Below, one piece after another: positions 53,129 through 60,548 of a stretch of DNA of 64,000 nucleotides. This DNA is from a bacterium (lineage in GTDB: Bacteria > Myxococcota > UBA727 > JAUIJE01). The first letter of the stretch is position 1; every line of letters begins with the position of its first letter. The notes under the pieces were generated by a model. That model saw nothing but the letters and a program-made list of their open reading frames with translations. It did no database searches and had not been told where the DNA came from. The position numbers and the translations under genes were made by a program. The DNA lies in NCBI GenBank assembly GCA_030431455.1, contig JAUIJE010000001.1, positions 682,001 through 746,000 on the forward strand, written 5' to 3'.

Positions 53129-54358
53129 TCAATCGCAGTCGGGTCCGCCGGTGCTGTTGCCGTCGACGACCACGGTGTTTTCGACCTCGACGCGGTCGAG
53201 CAGTGCGTCCAGCTGCGTGTCGGGCAGGGCGAGGTTCTCGGTGATGTAGAGGTTGCCGACCTGGGTGAGGTTCTCGAGGCCGTTGAGGTTCTCCAGGCAG
53301 GGGTTGTCGTGCAGCCGCAGGGTGCCGATGGCGGTCACGCCTTCGAGCCCGTCGAGCGACCGGATGCTGGTCTCCTCAAACTCCAGGTGCTGGAGCGAGG
53401 GGCCGAGCGAGCCGAGACCCAAGGGGGAGTAAAGGTTCGGGCTTTCTTCGACGACGACGCGGTTGACCGCGGACAGATCCGCGGTGTGCAGCGCGGCGAT
53501 GCTGTGGTTGCCGAGGCGCAGGTGCATTGCGCCGGCGACGGTGACGTGGCCCAAGGCGGACAGGTCCACGTCGCCCACGATGTCGAGCTCCAGCCGTTGG
53601 CCCACGTGGGTGATCGCGTCCAGCCCCGCCAGCGTCTTGATGGGGTCGGGCTCGCCCCACAGGAGAATCTCGTCATCGCGCACCTCGAGCCGCTCGACGG
53701 TGGTGACCCCCGGGGGAAAGGTGGCGAAGTCCTCGAGCTGGTGCAGGTCGGCGAGCACGACCTCGTCCGCGTGCGCCAGCTGGGCCAAGGGGGCGAGGTC
53801 GACGAGGTCGGGCAACAATCGAAGGTCGAGCTTACCCACGGAGACGAGCTGTTCGAGCCCGTGGAGCGAGGCCAATGATGAATAGCTGACCGACAGCCGC
53901 TCCCCGACGTGGGTCAGCCGGGACAAGGGGGCGAGGTCGTGGTTCGGCGGGCCCATCAGCTTGAGGTCTCCGCACACCGCGCGCAGGCTCGACAGGCCGG
54001 CGAGGGCGGACAGCGCGTCACTGTGCACCTCGACCCGGCCGGTGACGACCTCACACTCGAGCATCGCGCTCAGGTCGTTGACCGGATGCACCGTCCAGGA
54101 CGAGCTCAGGGTCGAGGTGGGGATGCCCACGTAGTGGTCGCCGTCGCACACGGTGGCGTCGGGATAGGTCGCGAGCATGTCGGCGCACGGATCGACGTCG
54201 TCCCCGGGCTGGTCGTCGTCCGGTGGCGCCGTCTCGAGCGGGTCGTCGGCGCACGCGGCGCCGCTGCAGCCGGCGGGGTCCGCGGGGGCGGTCGGCAGCT
54301 GGGGGCCGCACCCCACGCCGGCCAGCGAGAGCAAGGTCAGACAGAACACAGCGCGCAT
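53129..54358 (-). CDS. Lipoprotein with leucine-rich receptor-L-type repeats
   Basis: 409 residues from ATG 54358 with a GGGAGG five bases upstream. The signal peptide ends in lipobox L-A-G-V-G-C, followed by an acidic, Pro-rich linker with several Cys residues (30-85). From residue 90 onward come strand-turn repeats of about 22 residues, with L-x-x-L and V-x-G-x-L patterns (for example L-S-S-L-R-A-V-C-G-D-L-K-L). These match the receptor L-domain type of leucine-rich repeat. Probably anchored in the outer membrane and used for binding. The promoter region is unusually AT-rich for this genome. Confidence 0.8.
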   Translation of the reverse strand: MRAVFCLTLLSLAGVGCGPQLPTAPADPAGCSGAACADDPLETAPPDDDQPGDDVDPCADMLATYPDATVCDGDHYVGIPTSTLSSSWTVHPVNDLSAMLECEVVTGRVEVHSDALSALAGLSSLRAVCGDLKLMGPPNHDLAPLSRLTHVGERLSVSYSSLASLHGLEQLVSVGKLDLRLLPDLVDLAPLAQLAHADEVVLADLHQLEDFATFPPGVTTVERLEVRDDEILLWGEPDPIKTLAGLDAITHVGQRLELDIVGDVDLSALGHVTVAGAMHLRLGNHSIAALHTADLSAVNRVVVEESPNLYSPLGLGSLGPSLQHLEFEETSIRSLDGLEGVTAIGTLRLHDNPCLENLNGLENLTQVGNLYITENLALPDTQLDALLDRVEVENTVVVDGNSTGGPDCD

Positions 54359-54404
54359 GAGGCCTCCCTAAAATTACCGTTCGTTTGATTAATAATTGGG
54401 CGTC

Positions 54405-54410
54405 TGTCAA
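54405..54410 (-). promoter_or_regulatory. -35-like TTGACA in an AT-rich upstream region
   Basis: On the minus strand a perfect TTGACA is followed by an AT-rich stretch (54365-54400), the most AT-rich DNA nearby. The -10 cannot be placed with certainty. Confidence 0.35.
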
Positions 54411-54439
54411 CCGGGCCGGGGCAAGCGGGCCGGGCGCGA

Positions 54440-54679
54440 TCACCGGCGGTGGAACCGGGCTTCGATTTCGTGGCCGACCGTGAGCAGGTCCTCGGCCGCC
54501 TGCTCATGGTCGCCCTCGAGGTAGGCGCGCAAGCCCTGGACCGCGACCTGGGCCAGGCTGGTGTTGACCCGGCGCTGGGCGAAAGAAAGCGCGGACCGGG
54601 GCTCCTTGAGCAGGTCTTCGAGCTGGTCGAGCAGGGCGGCCGCCCCGTCGACCGCGGAGTGAGCGGCGGGTTTGGTCAC
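54440..54679 (-). CDS. Small helical protein coupled to the HNH gene
   Basis: 79 residues from GTG 54679, overlapping the HNH stop (GTGA), so co-translated with it. Sequence is nearly all helix: L-L-D-Q-L-E-D-L-L-K-E, then A-Q-R-R-V-N-T-S-L-A-Q-V-A-V-Q-G-L, then a closing helix. No known domain. The tight coupling suggests it works with, or simply travels with, the HNH protein. Longer upstream reading would overlap the HNH gene and is unsupported. Confidence 0.6.
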   Translation of the reverse strand: MTKPAAHSAVDGAAALLDQLEDLLKEPRSALSFAQRRVNTSLAQVAVQGLRAYLEGDHEQAAEDLLTVGHEIEARFHRR

Positions 54680-55278
54680 GACTCGAGTTCGGTGTTCCAA
54701 TAGCTGGCCGCCACCGGGTCGATGAACGGCAGCCACTCTTTGTACGGCACCTGCCCGAGGATGGGCATGAGCGAGTGCCAGCTCGGCCGCTTGGGCTTTT
54801 TCAGCAGCTTCATGTTCGCCTGCTGCGGGGTGCGGCCCCCTTTGGTGAGATTGCATCGCACACAGGAGCACACGACGTTCTCCCAGGTGGTGCGGCCGCC
54901 TTGGCTGCGCGGGACCACGTGGTCGAGGTTGAGCTTTTGCCGCACGAACCGCTTGGCACAGTACTGACAAGTGAAGTTGTCGCGCAGGTAGATGTTCTGC
55001 CGGGAGAAGCGCACCCGGGTGCGGGGGAGCTTGTCGTAGGTCTGCAACACCAGGATGCGCGGCACCCGCAACACCAATTGCGAGGTGCTGATGGTGTCGT
55101 CATGGGCCCGGGCGGAGAGCTCCGACCAGCTTTTGAAATCAAAGGCTTGGAAGTTCTCGTCGAGGGCTTGGGCGGCGCCGGAGTACAAAAGGCCGAACGC
55201 CCGTTGCACGCGCGCGACCTGAACCGGCTGATAGCTGCGGTTGAGGATGAGTACTCGTGAGCTGGCCATCGCGGTCAT
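54676..55278 (-). CDS. HNH endonuclease-family protein
   Basis: 200 residues from ATG 55278 with AAGGA four bases upstream. The N-terminal 90 residues are characteristic of a widespread bacterial HNH subfamily (V-L-I-L-N-R-S-Y-Q-P). The nuclease core contains C-Q-Y-C, then N-L-D-H-V-V-P-R-S-Q-G-G, then V-C-S-C-V-R-C-N-x-x-K, i.e. a zinc-bound beta-beta-alpha-metal site with catalytic His. This subfamily sits in bacterial cores, often near replication or repair genes, and has no known substrate. Divergent from the MinD-like gene. It is not obviously mobile. Confidence 0.88.
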   Translation of the reverse strand: MTAMASSRVLILNRSYQPVQVARVQRAFGLLYSGAAQALDENFQAFDFKSWSELSARAHDDTISTSQLVLRVPRILVLQTYDKLPRTRVRFSRQNIYLRDNFTCQYCAKRFVRQKLNLDHVVPRSQGGRTTWENVVCSCVRCNLTKGGRTPQQANMKLLKKPKRPSWHSLMPILGQVPYKEWLPFIDPVAASYWNTELES

Positions 55279-55387
55279 GATTCCTTGAGTGTAACCAGGG
55301 GGCGGTGCTTTCGCCACCTGCGGCCCGTGACGAGGGTGTGACGGCTTCCGTACATGTCGGTTTCGTGATTCCCAAACGGCGCCGAAC

Positions 55388-55393
55388 TACAAT
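55388..55393 (+). promoter_or_regulatory. -10-like TACAAT of the MinD-like gene
   Basis: TACAAT ends six bases before the GTG at 55400. No Shine-Dalgarno in between; probably leaderless. No convincing -35. Confidence 0.4.
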
Positions 55394-55399
55394 GGATCT

Positions 55400-56353
55400 G
55401 TGGAGTCCGACGAAGCACCGGTCGAGGGCGAATCCGCGACGCGCATCATTGCCGTGGGCGGGGGCAAGGGGGGCGTGGGGAAGTCCATGTTCGCCGCCAA
55501 TGTCGCATTGTTGCTGAGCGAGATCGGGCGCAAGGTCACGCTGGTGGACGCCGATCTGGGCGGGGCCAACCTGCACACCGTGCTCGGGGTGCCGCCCCCG
55601 GTGGTCACGTTGTCGGACTTTATCGCCCGGCGCGCGGTGCTCAGCGACGTCACGGTGCAGACCCCGTACGAGAACCTCTCATTCATCTCTGGCGCGCTCG
55701 ATGACGTGCACGCGGCCAACCCCAAGCACATGCAGAAAATGCGTCTGCTTCGTCACCTGGCCAAGCTTGACGTCGACTACCTGATGCTCGACCTCGGGGC
55801 CGGGACCTCGCTCAACACCCTGGACCTGTTCTTGTTGGCCGACGACGCCATCATCGTGGTCCTGCCCGAGCCCACGTCGGTGGAGAACGCCTACCGCTTC
55901 CTGAAGGCCGCGTTTATGCGGCGCTTGTCCGCGATGCAGCACGTCTACGGCATCGGGGACATCATCCAGGAGGCCAAAGCCCACCGCAACAAGCTCAACA
56001 TCAAGACCCCGGCCGACCTCATCGTGCACATCAAGCGCCACGACGCCCAGCTGGGCGAAGAGATCGAACAACAGATGGCGCGCTTTTCCCCCTGGGTGGT
56101 GCTCAACCAGGTTCGGTTCGACGAATACAAAGATCAACAAGTGGCCGCGGACATGGCCAGCGCGTCCCGCCGCTTCTTCGGCATCCCCCTGCGCGTGCTC
56201 GGGACCATGCCCCACGACGACGACGTGCGGCGCGCGATCCGGGAGCGGCAGCCGCTGGTCAAGAAATACCCGCGCGCACTATCCTCCGATGCGCTGCGCG
56301 GGCTGGCGATGAAGCTCACCGGCGAGCAAGGGATTCGAGTACGAGCCGCGTGA
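55400..56353 (+). CDS. MinD/ParA-superfamily ATPase (FlhG-like)
   Basis: 317 residues from GTG 55400. The deviant Walker A K-G-G-V-G-K-S is at residues 23-29 (signature Lys23 and Lys28). Walker A' V-D-A-D-L-G-G-A-N and switch L-M-L-D-L-G-A-G-T follow. The order resembles MinD and FlhG. It lacks an obvious C-terminal amphipathic membrane helix. Such ATPases position flagella, chemoreceptors or cell poles, or segregate cargo. The partner gene overlaps its stop. The pair occurs in many Deltaproteobacteria and Myxococcota, where its role is not settled. Confidence 0.88.
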   Translation: MESDEAPVEGESATRIIAVGGGKGGVGKSMFAANVALLLSEIGRKVTLVDADLGGANLHTVLGVPPPVVTLSDFIARRAVLSDVTVQTPYENLSFISGALDDVHAANPKHMQKMRLLRHLAKLDVDYLMLDLGAGTSLNTLDLFLLADDAIIVVLPEPTSVENAYRFLKAAFMRRLSAMQHVYGIGDIIQEAKAHRNKLNIKTPADLIVHIKRHDAQLGEEIEQQMARFSPWVVLNQVRFDEYKDQQVAADMASASRRFFGIPLRVLGTMPHDDDVRRAIRERQPLVKKYPRALSSDALRGLAMKLTGEQGIRVRAA

Positions 56354-57252
56354 CCGACAAGAGCCACTACGAGGTATTGGACGTCGCCGAGACGGCAACC
56401 TACGTCGACATCGACGAGGCCTACCGCCGGGCGTTGGACTTGATCCGCGGCGAGAGCGTGGGCGGGTACTTGATGCTCGACGAGGAAAAGATGCAGGAGG
56501 CCATCGACGAGGTCGAGGCCGCCTACGCCGTGCTCAAAGACCCCGACGCCCGGGCCGCCTTCGACAACGAACGCGGCATCGACAGCGTCGCCCACAAATA
56601 CAGCCCCAAGACCGCGGAGGTCGCGCCGCTTCGTTTTCTCGCCCCGGTGTTCGAAGAGCCGGCCCCGGACCCCCCGGGGGCCGGAGCCGCCGCCGACCAC
56701 GAGGCCGACGACGAGGACGACGAGGACGACGAAGACGACATCCACTTTTCCGGGATCGGGGCCGAGCCCCCGCCGCGCTCGGCCTCGAGCCCCCCCTTCT
56801 CCATTCTCCCGCCCGTCGACGCCGAACGCGACCACGCCCGGCGCGACTCCACGCCCCCCCAAAAGCCGGCCCCCCGTCGTCCGTCCCGGCCACCCGCCGA
56901 CAACAACCCCACCGACATCGGCCCGGTCCGGGTGGTGGCCTCGGCCGAGCCGGCCCCGGCTTTGCCCGAGGAGCTGTCCGCCGAGTTCAACGGGGCCTCC
57001 GAGGTCAACGGCCAGCTCATCCGCGAGCTGCGCGAAGCCCGGGGCCTCACCGTCGACGACGTGGCGAAAAAGACCCACATCCAACGCAAGTTCCTGGTCG
57101 CCATCGAAGAGATGGATTTTGCCGAGCTTCCGCGGCGCGTCTACCTGCGCGGCTTCTTGACCCAAATCGCCCGGGTGTTGCGGGTGGACAAAAAGACCCT
57201 CGCCACCGGCTACATGACGCTGCTCGAGCGGTTTGACCCCGACGGGCGCTGA
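56350..57252 (+). CDS. J-like/RodZ-type HTH fusion protein
   Basis: 300 residues, GTG overlapping the MinD-like stop (GTGA). Residues 1-80 fold like a J domain (H-Y-E-V-L-D-V near 6, then A-Y-A-V-L-K-D-P-D-A-R-A-A-F-D) but lack the H-P-D motif needed to stimulate DnaK. Residues 100-205 are an acidic and Pro-rich linker. Residues 215-300 are a helix-turn-helix of the RodZ type (L-R-E-A-R-G-L-T-V-D-D-V-A-K-K-T-H-I). There is no transmembrane helix after it, unlike RodZ. It may bind DNA or the cytoskeleton together with the MinD-like ATPase. The combination is unusual. Confidence 0.8.
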   Translation: MTDKSHYEVLDVAETATYVDIDEAYRRALDLIRGESVGGYLMLDEEKMQEAIDEVEAAYAVLKDPDARAAFDNERGIDSVAHKYSPKTAEVAPLRFLAPVFEEPAPDPPGAGAAADHEADDEDDEDDEDDIHFSGIGAEPPPRSASSPPFSILPPVDAERDHARRDSTPPQKPAPRRPSRPPADNNPTDIGPVRVVASAEPAPALPEELSAEFNGASEVNGQLIRELREARGLTVDDVAKKTHIQRKFLVAIEEMDFAELPRRVYLRGFLTQIARVLRVDKKTLATGYMTLLERFDPDGR

Positions 57253-57344
57253 TTCCGCGGGGCGCCGAAATTGCCATAGAGTCCCCCGGGCGTGCGCGTT
57301 ACAAGCAGGCCAAACCCAAGCCGGCTCACGCCGCGGGAGATGCC

Positions 57345-58301
57345 ATGGCCACCCATCGTGTGTACGTCGCTGACAAGCTGTCCCCCCAAGGGGTCGCGAT
57401 CCTCGAGCAGCACCCCGACATCGAGGTCGACAACCGGCCTGGGCTTTCCCTCGAGGAGAAGAAAGCCGCGCTCGACGCGGCCGATGGCCTGATCGTGCGG
57501 TCGGCCACCACCCTCGACGGAGACCTGCTCCACCACTGCGACAAGCTGAAGCTCGTCATCCGCGCCGGCATCGGGGTCGACAACATCGACATCCCGGGCT
57601 GCACCGCGAAGATGGTCCTCGTCGAGAACACCCCGTTCGGCAACGCCACCTCGGCGGCCGAGCACGCCATCGCCTTGTTGTTCGCCCTGGCCCGGGACCT
57701 CCCGCGGGCCGACGCGGGCATGAAGGCCGGCAAGTGGGAAAAGAAAGCGTTCATGGGGCTCGAGCTCGACGGCAAGACCCTGGGCGTGATCGGCACCGGC
57801 AACATCGGGTCCATCGTGATCAAAAAGGCGGTCGGCATCGGCATGACCGTGATCGGTTACGACCCGTTTTTGTCCGACGACAAAGCCAAGGCCATGGGCA
57901 TCACCAAGGTCGAGCTCGACGAGCTCTTGGCCCGGGCGGACGCGATCACGCTCCATGTGCCCCTCACCGACGAGACCCGTGGCATCGTGGGCACGGCCGC
58001 GTTCGCCAAGATGAAAAAGGGTGTGCTGCTGGTCAACGCCTCGCGGGGCGGCACCGTCGACGAGACCGCGCTGCTCAAGGCGCTCGACGACGGCATCGTG
58101 CGGGGCGCGGCCCTCGACGTGTTCGAAAAAGAACCGTTGGCCGCCGATCACCCGCTGCGCGCGCGGGCGGACGTCATCTTGACCCCCCACCTCGGGGCGT
58201 CCACCAGCGATGCGCAGGACCGGGTCGCGGTGCAGGCCGCGCAGCAGATGATCGCGTACCTCACCGAGGGCAAGAAGCTCAACGCGCTCAACGACGTCTG
58301 A
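57345..58301 (+). CDS. serA: D-3-phosphoglycerate dehydrogenase, short form
   Basis: 318 residues from ATG 57345. Catalyses the first step of serine synthesis, oxidising 3-phosphoglycerate with NAD+. The Rossmann loop is G-x-G-x-x-G at residues 150-155. Catalytic residues fit: Arg in A-S-R-G-G, Glu in V-F-E-K-E-P, His in L-T-P-H-L-G-A-S-T. The C-terminal ASB and ACT domains of long SerA are missing, so it may not be feedback-inhibited by serine. GGGAGA precedes the start. A serC is not seen. Other 2-hydroxyacid dehydrogenases are possible, but the H-L-G-A-S-T end is typical of SerA. Confidence 0.9.
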   Translation: MATHRVYVADKLSPQGVAILEQHPDIEVDNRPGLSLEEKKAALDAADGLIVRSATTLDGDLLHHCDKLKLVIRAGIGVDNIDIPGCTAKMVLVENTPFGNATSAAEHAIALLFALARDLPRADAGMKAGKWEKKAFMGLELDGKTLGVIGTGNIGSIVIKKAVGIGMTVIGYDPFLSDDKAKAMGITKVELDELLARADAITLHVPLTDETRGIVGTAAFAKMKKGVLLVNASRGGTVDETALLKALDDGIVRGAALDVFEKEPLAADHPLRARADVILTPHLGASTSDAQDRVAVQAAQQMIAYLTEGKKLNALNDV

Positions 58302-58369
58302 GGCCGCCTGTCCCGGGCCCCGGATCGCGTTGCCCGGGCTTGGGCCGGGCGGTGTAAGCTCCCACGACG

Positions 58370-59935
58370 ATGAGCACGGGCAGTGACGGGTCGGGGCTGT
58401 TTGCCGACAGCCCCCGGACCAAGATTCAAACCGAGGTGGGCAGCAAGCTCGACAGCACCCTCGTCGAGCGGCGCTGCCGTTTGACCGTGCTGTCCGGTGA
58501 CCAGCGGGGCCGTTCGGTGGAGATCGGGTCGGGGGCGTTCCTCGTCGGCAAAGGCGAGAACGCCGACCTGTTGCTCACCGACTCCACGGTCAGCCGCGAA
58601 CACTTCGTGATCGAACAGACGTTGGGCGGCTTTGTCATTCGTGACAAGCAGAGCACCAACGGCACCTGGATCGACCAGTTCCGCATCCGCGAAGCGTACC
58701 TCCGTCCTGGGGTCACGGTGCGCGCGGGCGAAGTGCAGATGCGGTTCGAGTCGCTGTTCCGCCAGCTCGAGGTCCCGCCCAGCGAGGCCGAGCAGTTCGG
58801 CGATCTCATCGGGCGCTCGGTGCGCATGCGCCAAATCTTCGCCCTGCTCGAGCGGGTGGCCAAGACCGACGCCACCGTCGTGCTGCTGGGCGAGACCGGG
58901 TCGGGCAAAAGCGCGGTGGCGCGCGCGGTGCACAACCAGTCGGCGCGCGCGAAAAAGCCGTTCGTCACCGTCGACTGCGGGGCCATCCCCGAGAACCTCA
59001 TCGAGTCGGAGCTGTTTGGTCACGAGCGCGGCGCGTTCACCGGCGCGGTGTCGCAGCGGCGCGGCGCCCTGGAGCAGGCCCAAGGCGGGACCTTGTTCAT
59101 CGATGAGCTCGTCGACCTGCCGTTGCACTTGCAGCCGCGCCTGTTGCGCGTGCTCGAGGAGCGCGAGGTGCGCCGGGTGGGCGGCAACGAACCCATCAAG
59201 CTCGACGTGCGCATCATCGCCGCGTCCCGCAAAGACCTCTGGCGCGAGGTCGAGGCCGGACGGTTCCGCGAGGACCTCTACTTCCGGCTCGCGGTGTTCA
59301 CGATTCCGTTGCCCCCCCTGCGCGAACGATCCGAGGACATCCCCGTGTTGGCCGCGTCGTTTGCCGACTCCCTCGCCGGGGGCCAGGACCTCGCGGCCAA
59401 GCTCCGCGCGGGGGGCGGGGCCCGGCTCGCCCAGCACCCGTTTTACGGCAACGTGCGCGAGCTGCGGAACGTCATCGAACGCGCGGTGCATCTCGGCGCC
59501 GACCCCGCCGACGAGTTGGCCGCGGCCGCGGTCCCCTCGCGCAGCCCCACCGGCGCGTTTCCCACCCGGCCGCCGCCGTCGGCGGAAGCCTTCGCCCCCG
59601 CGCCGAGCCTCGCCGACCGCGAGCCCGACCCGGGCCAGGTCCCTGGCGAGGTCAGCCTGCCCGAGCCCGAGCTGTGGAAGGTCGCCCAGCCGCTGCCCGC
59701 GGGCGACCTGGTCGAACGCGAGGGACCAGACGGTGCAGTGCCATTGTTTGCAGACTGTACGGTGCCGTTCAAAGAGGCCAAAGAAAAGCTGCTCGACGCG
59801 TTCGAGCGCGAATACCTGCGGCGCCTCATCGAGCGCAGCGACGACAACGCGTCAGCCATGGCCCGGGACGCTGGCATCGACCGCAAGCACCTGTACAACC
59901 TCGCGAAAAAACACGACGTCGAACTGAAAAAGTAG
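58370..59935 (+). CDS. FHA-domain sigma-54 activator
   Basis: 521 residues. An FHA domain (about 38-125) has the phosphothreonine-binding S-R-E-H (75-78) and N-G-T (97-99). The AAA+ domain has Walker A G-E-T-G-S-G-K-S (174-181), sigma-54 loop G-A-F-T-G-A (221-226), and F-x-E-D-L-Y-x-R-L. Walker B reads F-I-D-E-L-V-D-L instead of the usual F-L-D-E-I-G-E-L. A Pro/Ala linker leads to a Fis-like HTH ([14 protein letters not shown]). In myxobacteria such proteins read signals from Ser/Thr kinases and switch on developmental genes. The kinase at 6.2 kb is a candidate but unproven partner. Confidence 0.94.
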   Translation: MSTGSDGSGLFADSPRTKIQTEVGSKLDSTLVERRCRLTVLSGDQRGRSVEIGSGAFLVGKGENADLLLTDSTVSREHFVIEQTLGGFVIRDKQSTNGTWIDQFRIREAYLRPGVTVRAGEVQMRFESLFRQLEVPPSEAEQFGDLIGRSVRMRQIFALLERVAKTDATVVLLGETGSGKSAVARAVHNQSARAKKPFVTVDCGAIPENLIESELFGHERGAFTGAVSQRRGALEQAQGGTLFIDELVDLPLHLQPRLLRVLEEREVRRVGGNEPIKLDVRIIAASRKDLWREVEAGRFREDLYFRLAVFTIPLPPLRERSEDIPVLAASFADSLAGGQDLAAKLRAGGGARLAQHPFYGNVRELRNVIERAVHLGADPADELAAAAVPSRSPTGAFPTRPPPSAEAFAPAPSLADREPDPGQVPGEVSLPEPELWKVAQPLPAGDLVEREGPDGAVPLFADCTVPFKEAKEKLLDAFEREYLRRLIERSDDNASAMARDAGIDRKHLYNLAKKHDVELKK

Positions 59936-59945
59936 CCCCGCGGGC

Positions 59946-60470
59946 TCAGGTCGCGTCGGGGGCGCCCCCGTCGAGGGTCTCACCCGCGTCCACGCCGGCG
60001 TCGGGCACGTTGACGTGGGCGTCGGGGGCACCGGCATCGGCCGCCCCCCCCGCGTCGGGAAGCCCCGCGTCGGGGCCGCCGGGCTGGGCCGAAGCGGTGG
60101 TGAGCTCGACCTCGAGGGTGGGGTTGACGGTGGCGCTCGACTCGATGGCGAGGGTGGCGCTCTGGGGGGCGCCATCGGGCGTTCGGTAGAAAAAGCCGAT
60201 CACCGCTTGGTCGCCCGCGAGCAGCTCCTCGATGTCCGCGTCGGGGGCGAAGAAGTTGCCTTCGCTGTCGTCGGCGAACGCCACGCTGCTGATGGTGAGC
60301 GCACCCTCTCCGATGTTGCGCACGGTGAAGGCGTGAAACGCGTCCTGTCCGTCGGCCCGCGCGGGCAAGTCGGTGGTGGTGCCGCCCACCGCGAGCTCAG
60401 ATTCCGCGCAGCCGGCGACACCGCCCACGGCCAGAGCCGCACACACCAGGCCGGTCCTGAAACAGTCCAT
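59946..60470 (-). CDS. Lipoprotein with ASH-like domain and Asp-Ala-Gly tail
   Basis: 174 residues from ATG 60470 with GAGGTGGG upstream. Signal peptide ending in lipobox V-A-G-C (near 21). Residues 30-120 are a beta sandwich resembling the ASH/choice-of-anchor type (F-T-V-R-N-I-G-E-G-A-L-T-I-S-S-V). The tail is [10 protein letters not shown] and similar repeats, an acidic, extended C-terminal linker. ASH domains help build large surface assemblies. Function unknown. A terminator hairpin lies between it and the next gene. Confidence 0.75.
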   Translation of the reverse strand: MDCFRTGLVCAALAVGGVAGCAESELAVGGTTTDLPARADGQDAFHAFTVRNIGEGALTISSVAFADDSEGNFFAPDADIEELLAGDQAVIGFFYRTPDGAPQSATLAIESSATVNPTLEVELTTASAQPGGPDAGLPDAGGAADAGAPDAHVNVPDAGVDAGETLDGGAPDAT

Positions 60471-60498
60471 GTCCCACCTCAACGACAATTCCATTCTC

Positions 60499-60526
60499 AC
60501 CCCTATCGCGCGGCGTGCGCGGGGGT
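60499..60526 (-). terminator. GC hairpin between two lipoprotein genes
   Basis: ACCCC with GGGGT and CGCGC with GCGCG form two stacked stems with a TAT bulge around a GGCGT loop. Located 23 bases beyond the preceding stop on the minus strand. Confidence 0.45.
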
Positions 60527-60548
60527 CAACGCTGGCTCAGACCGCGGC

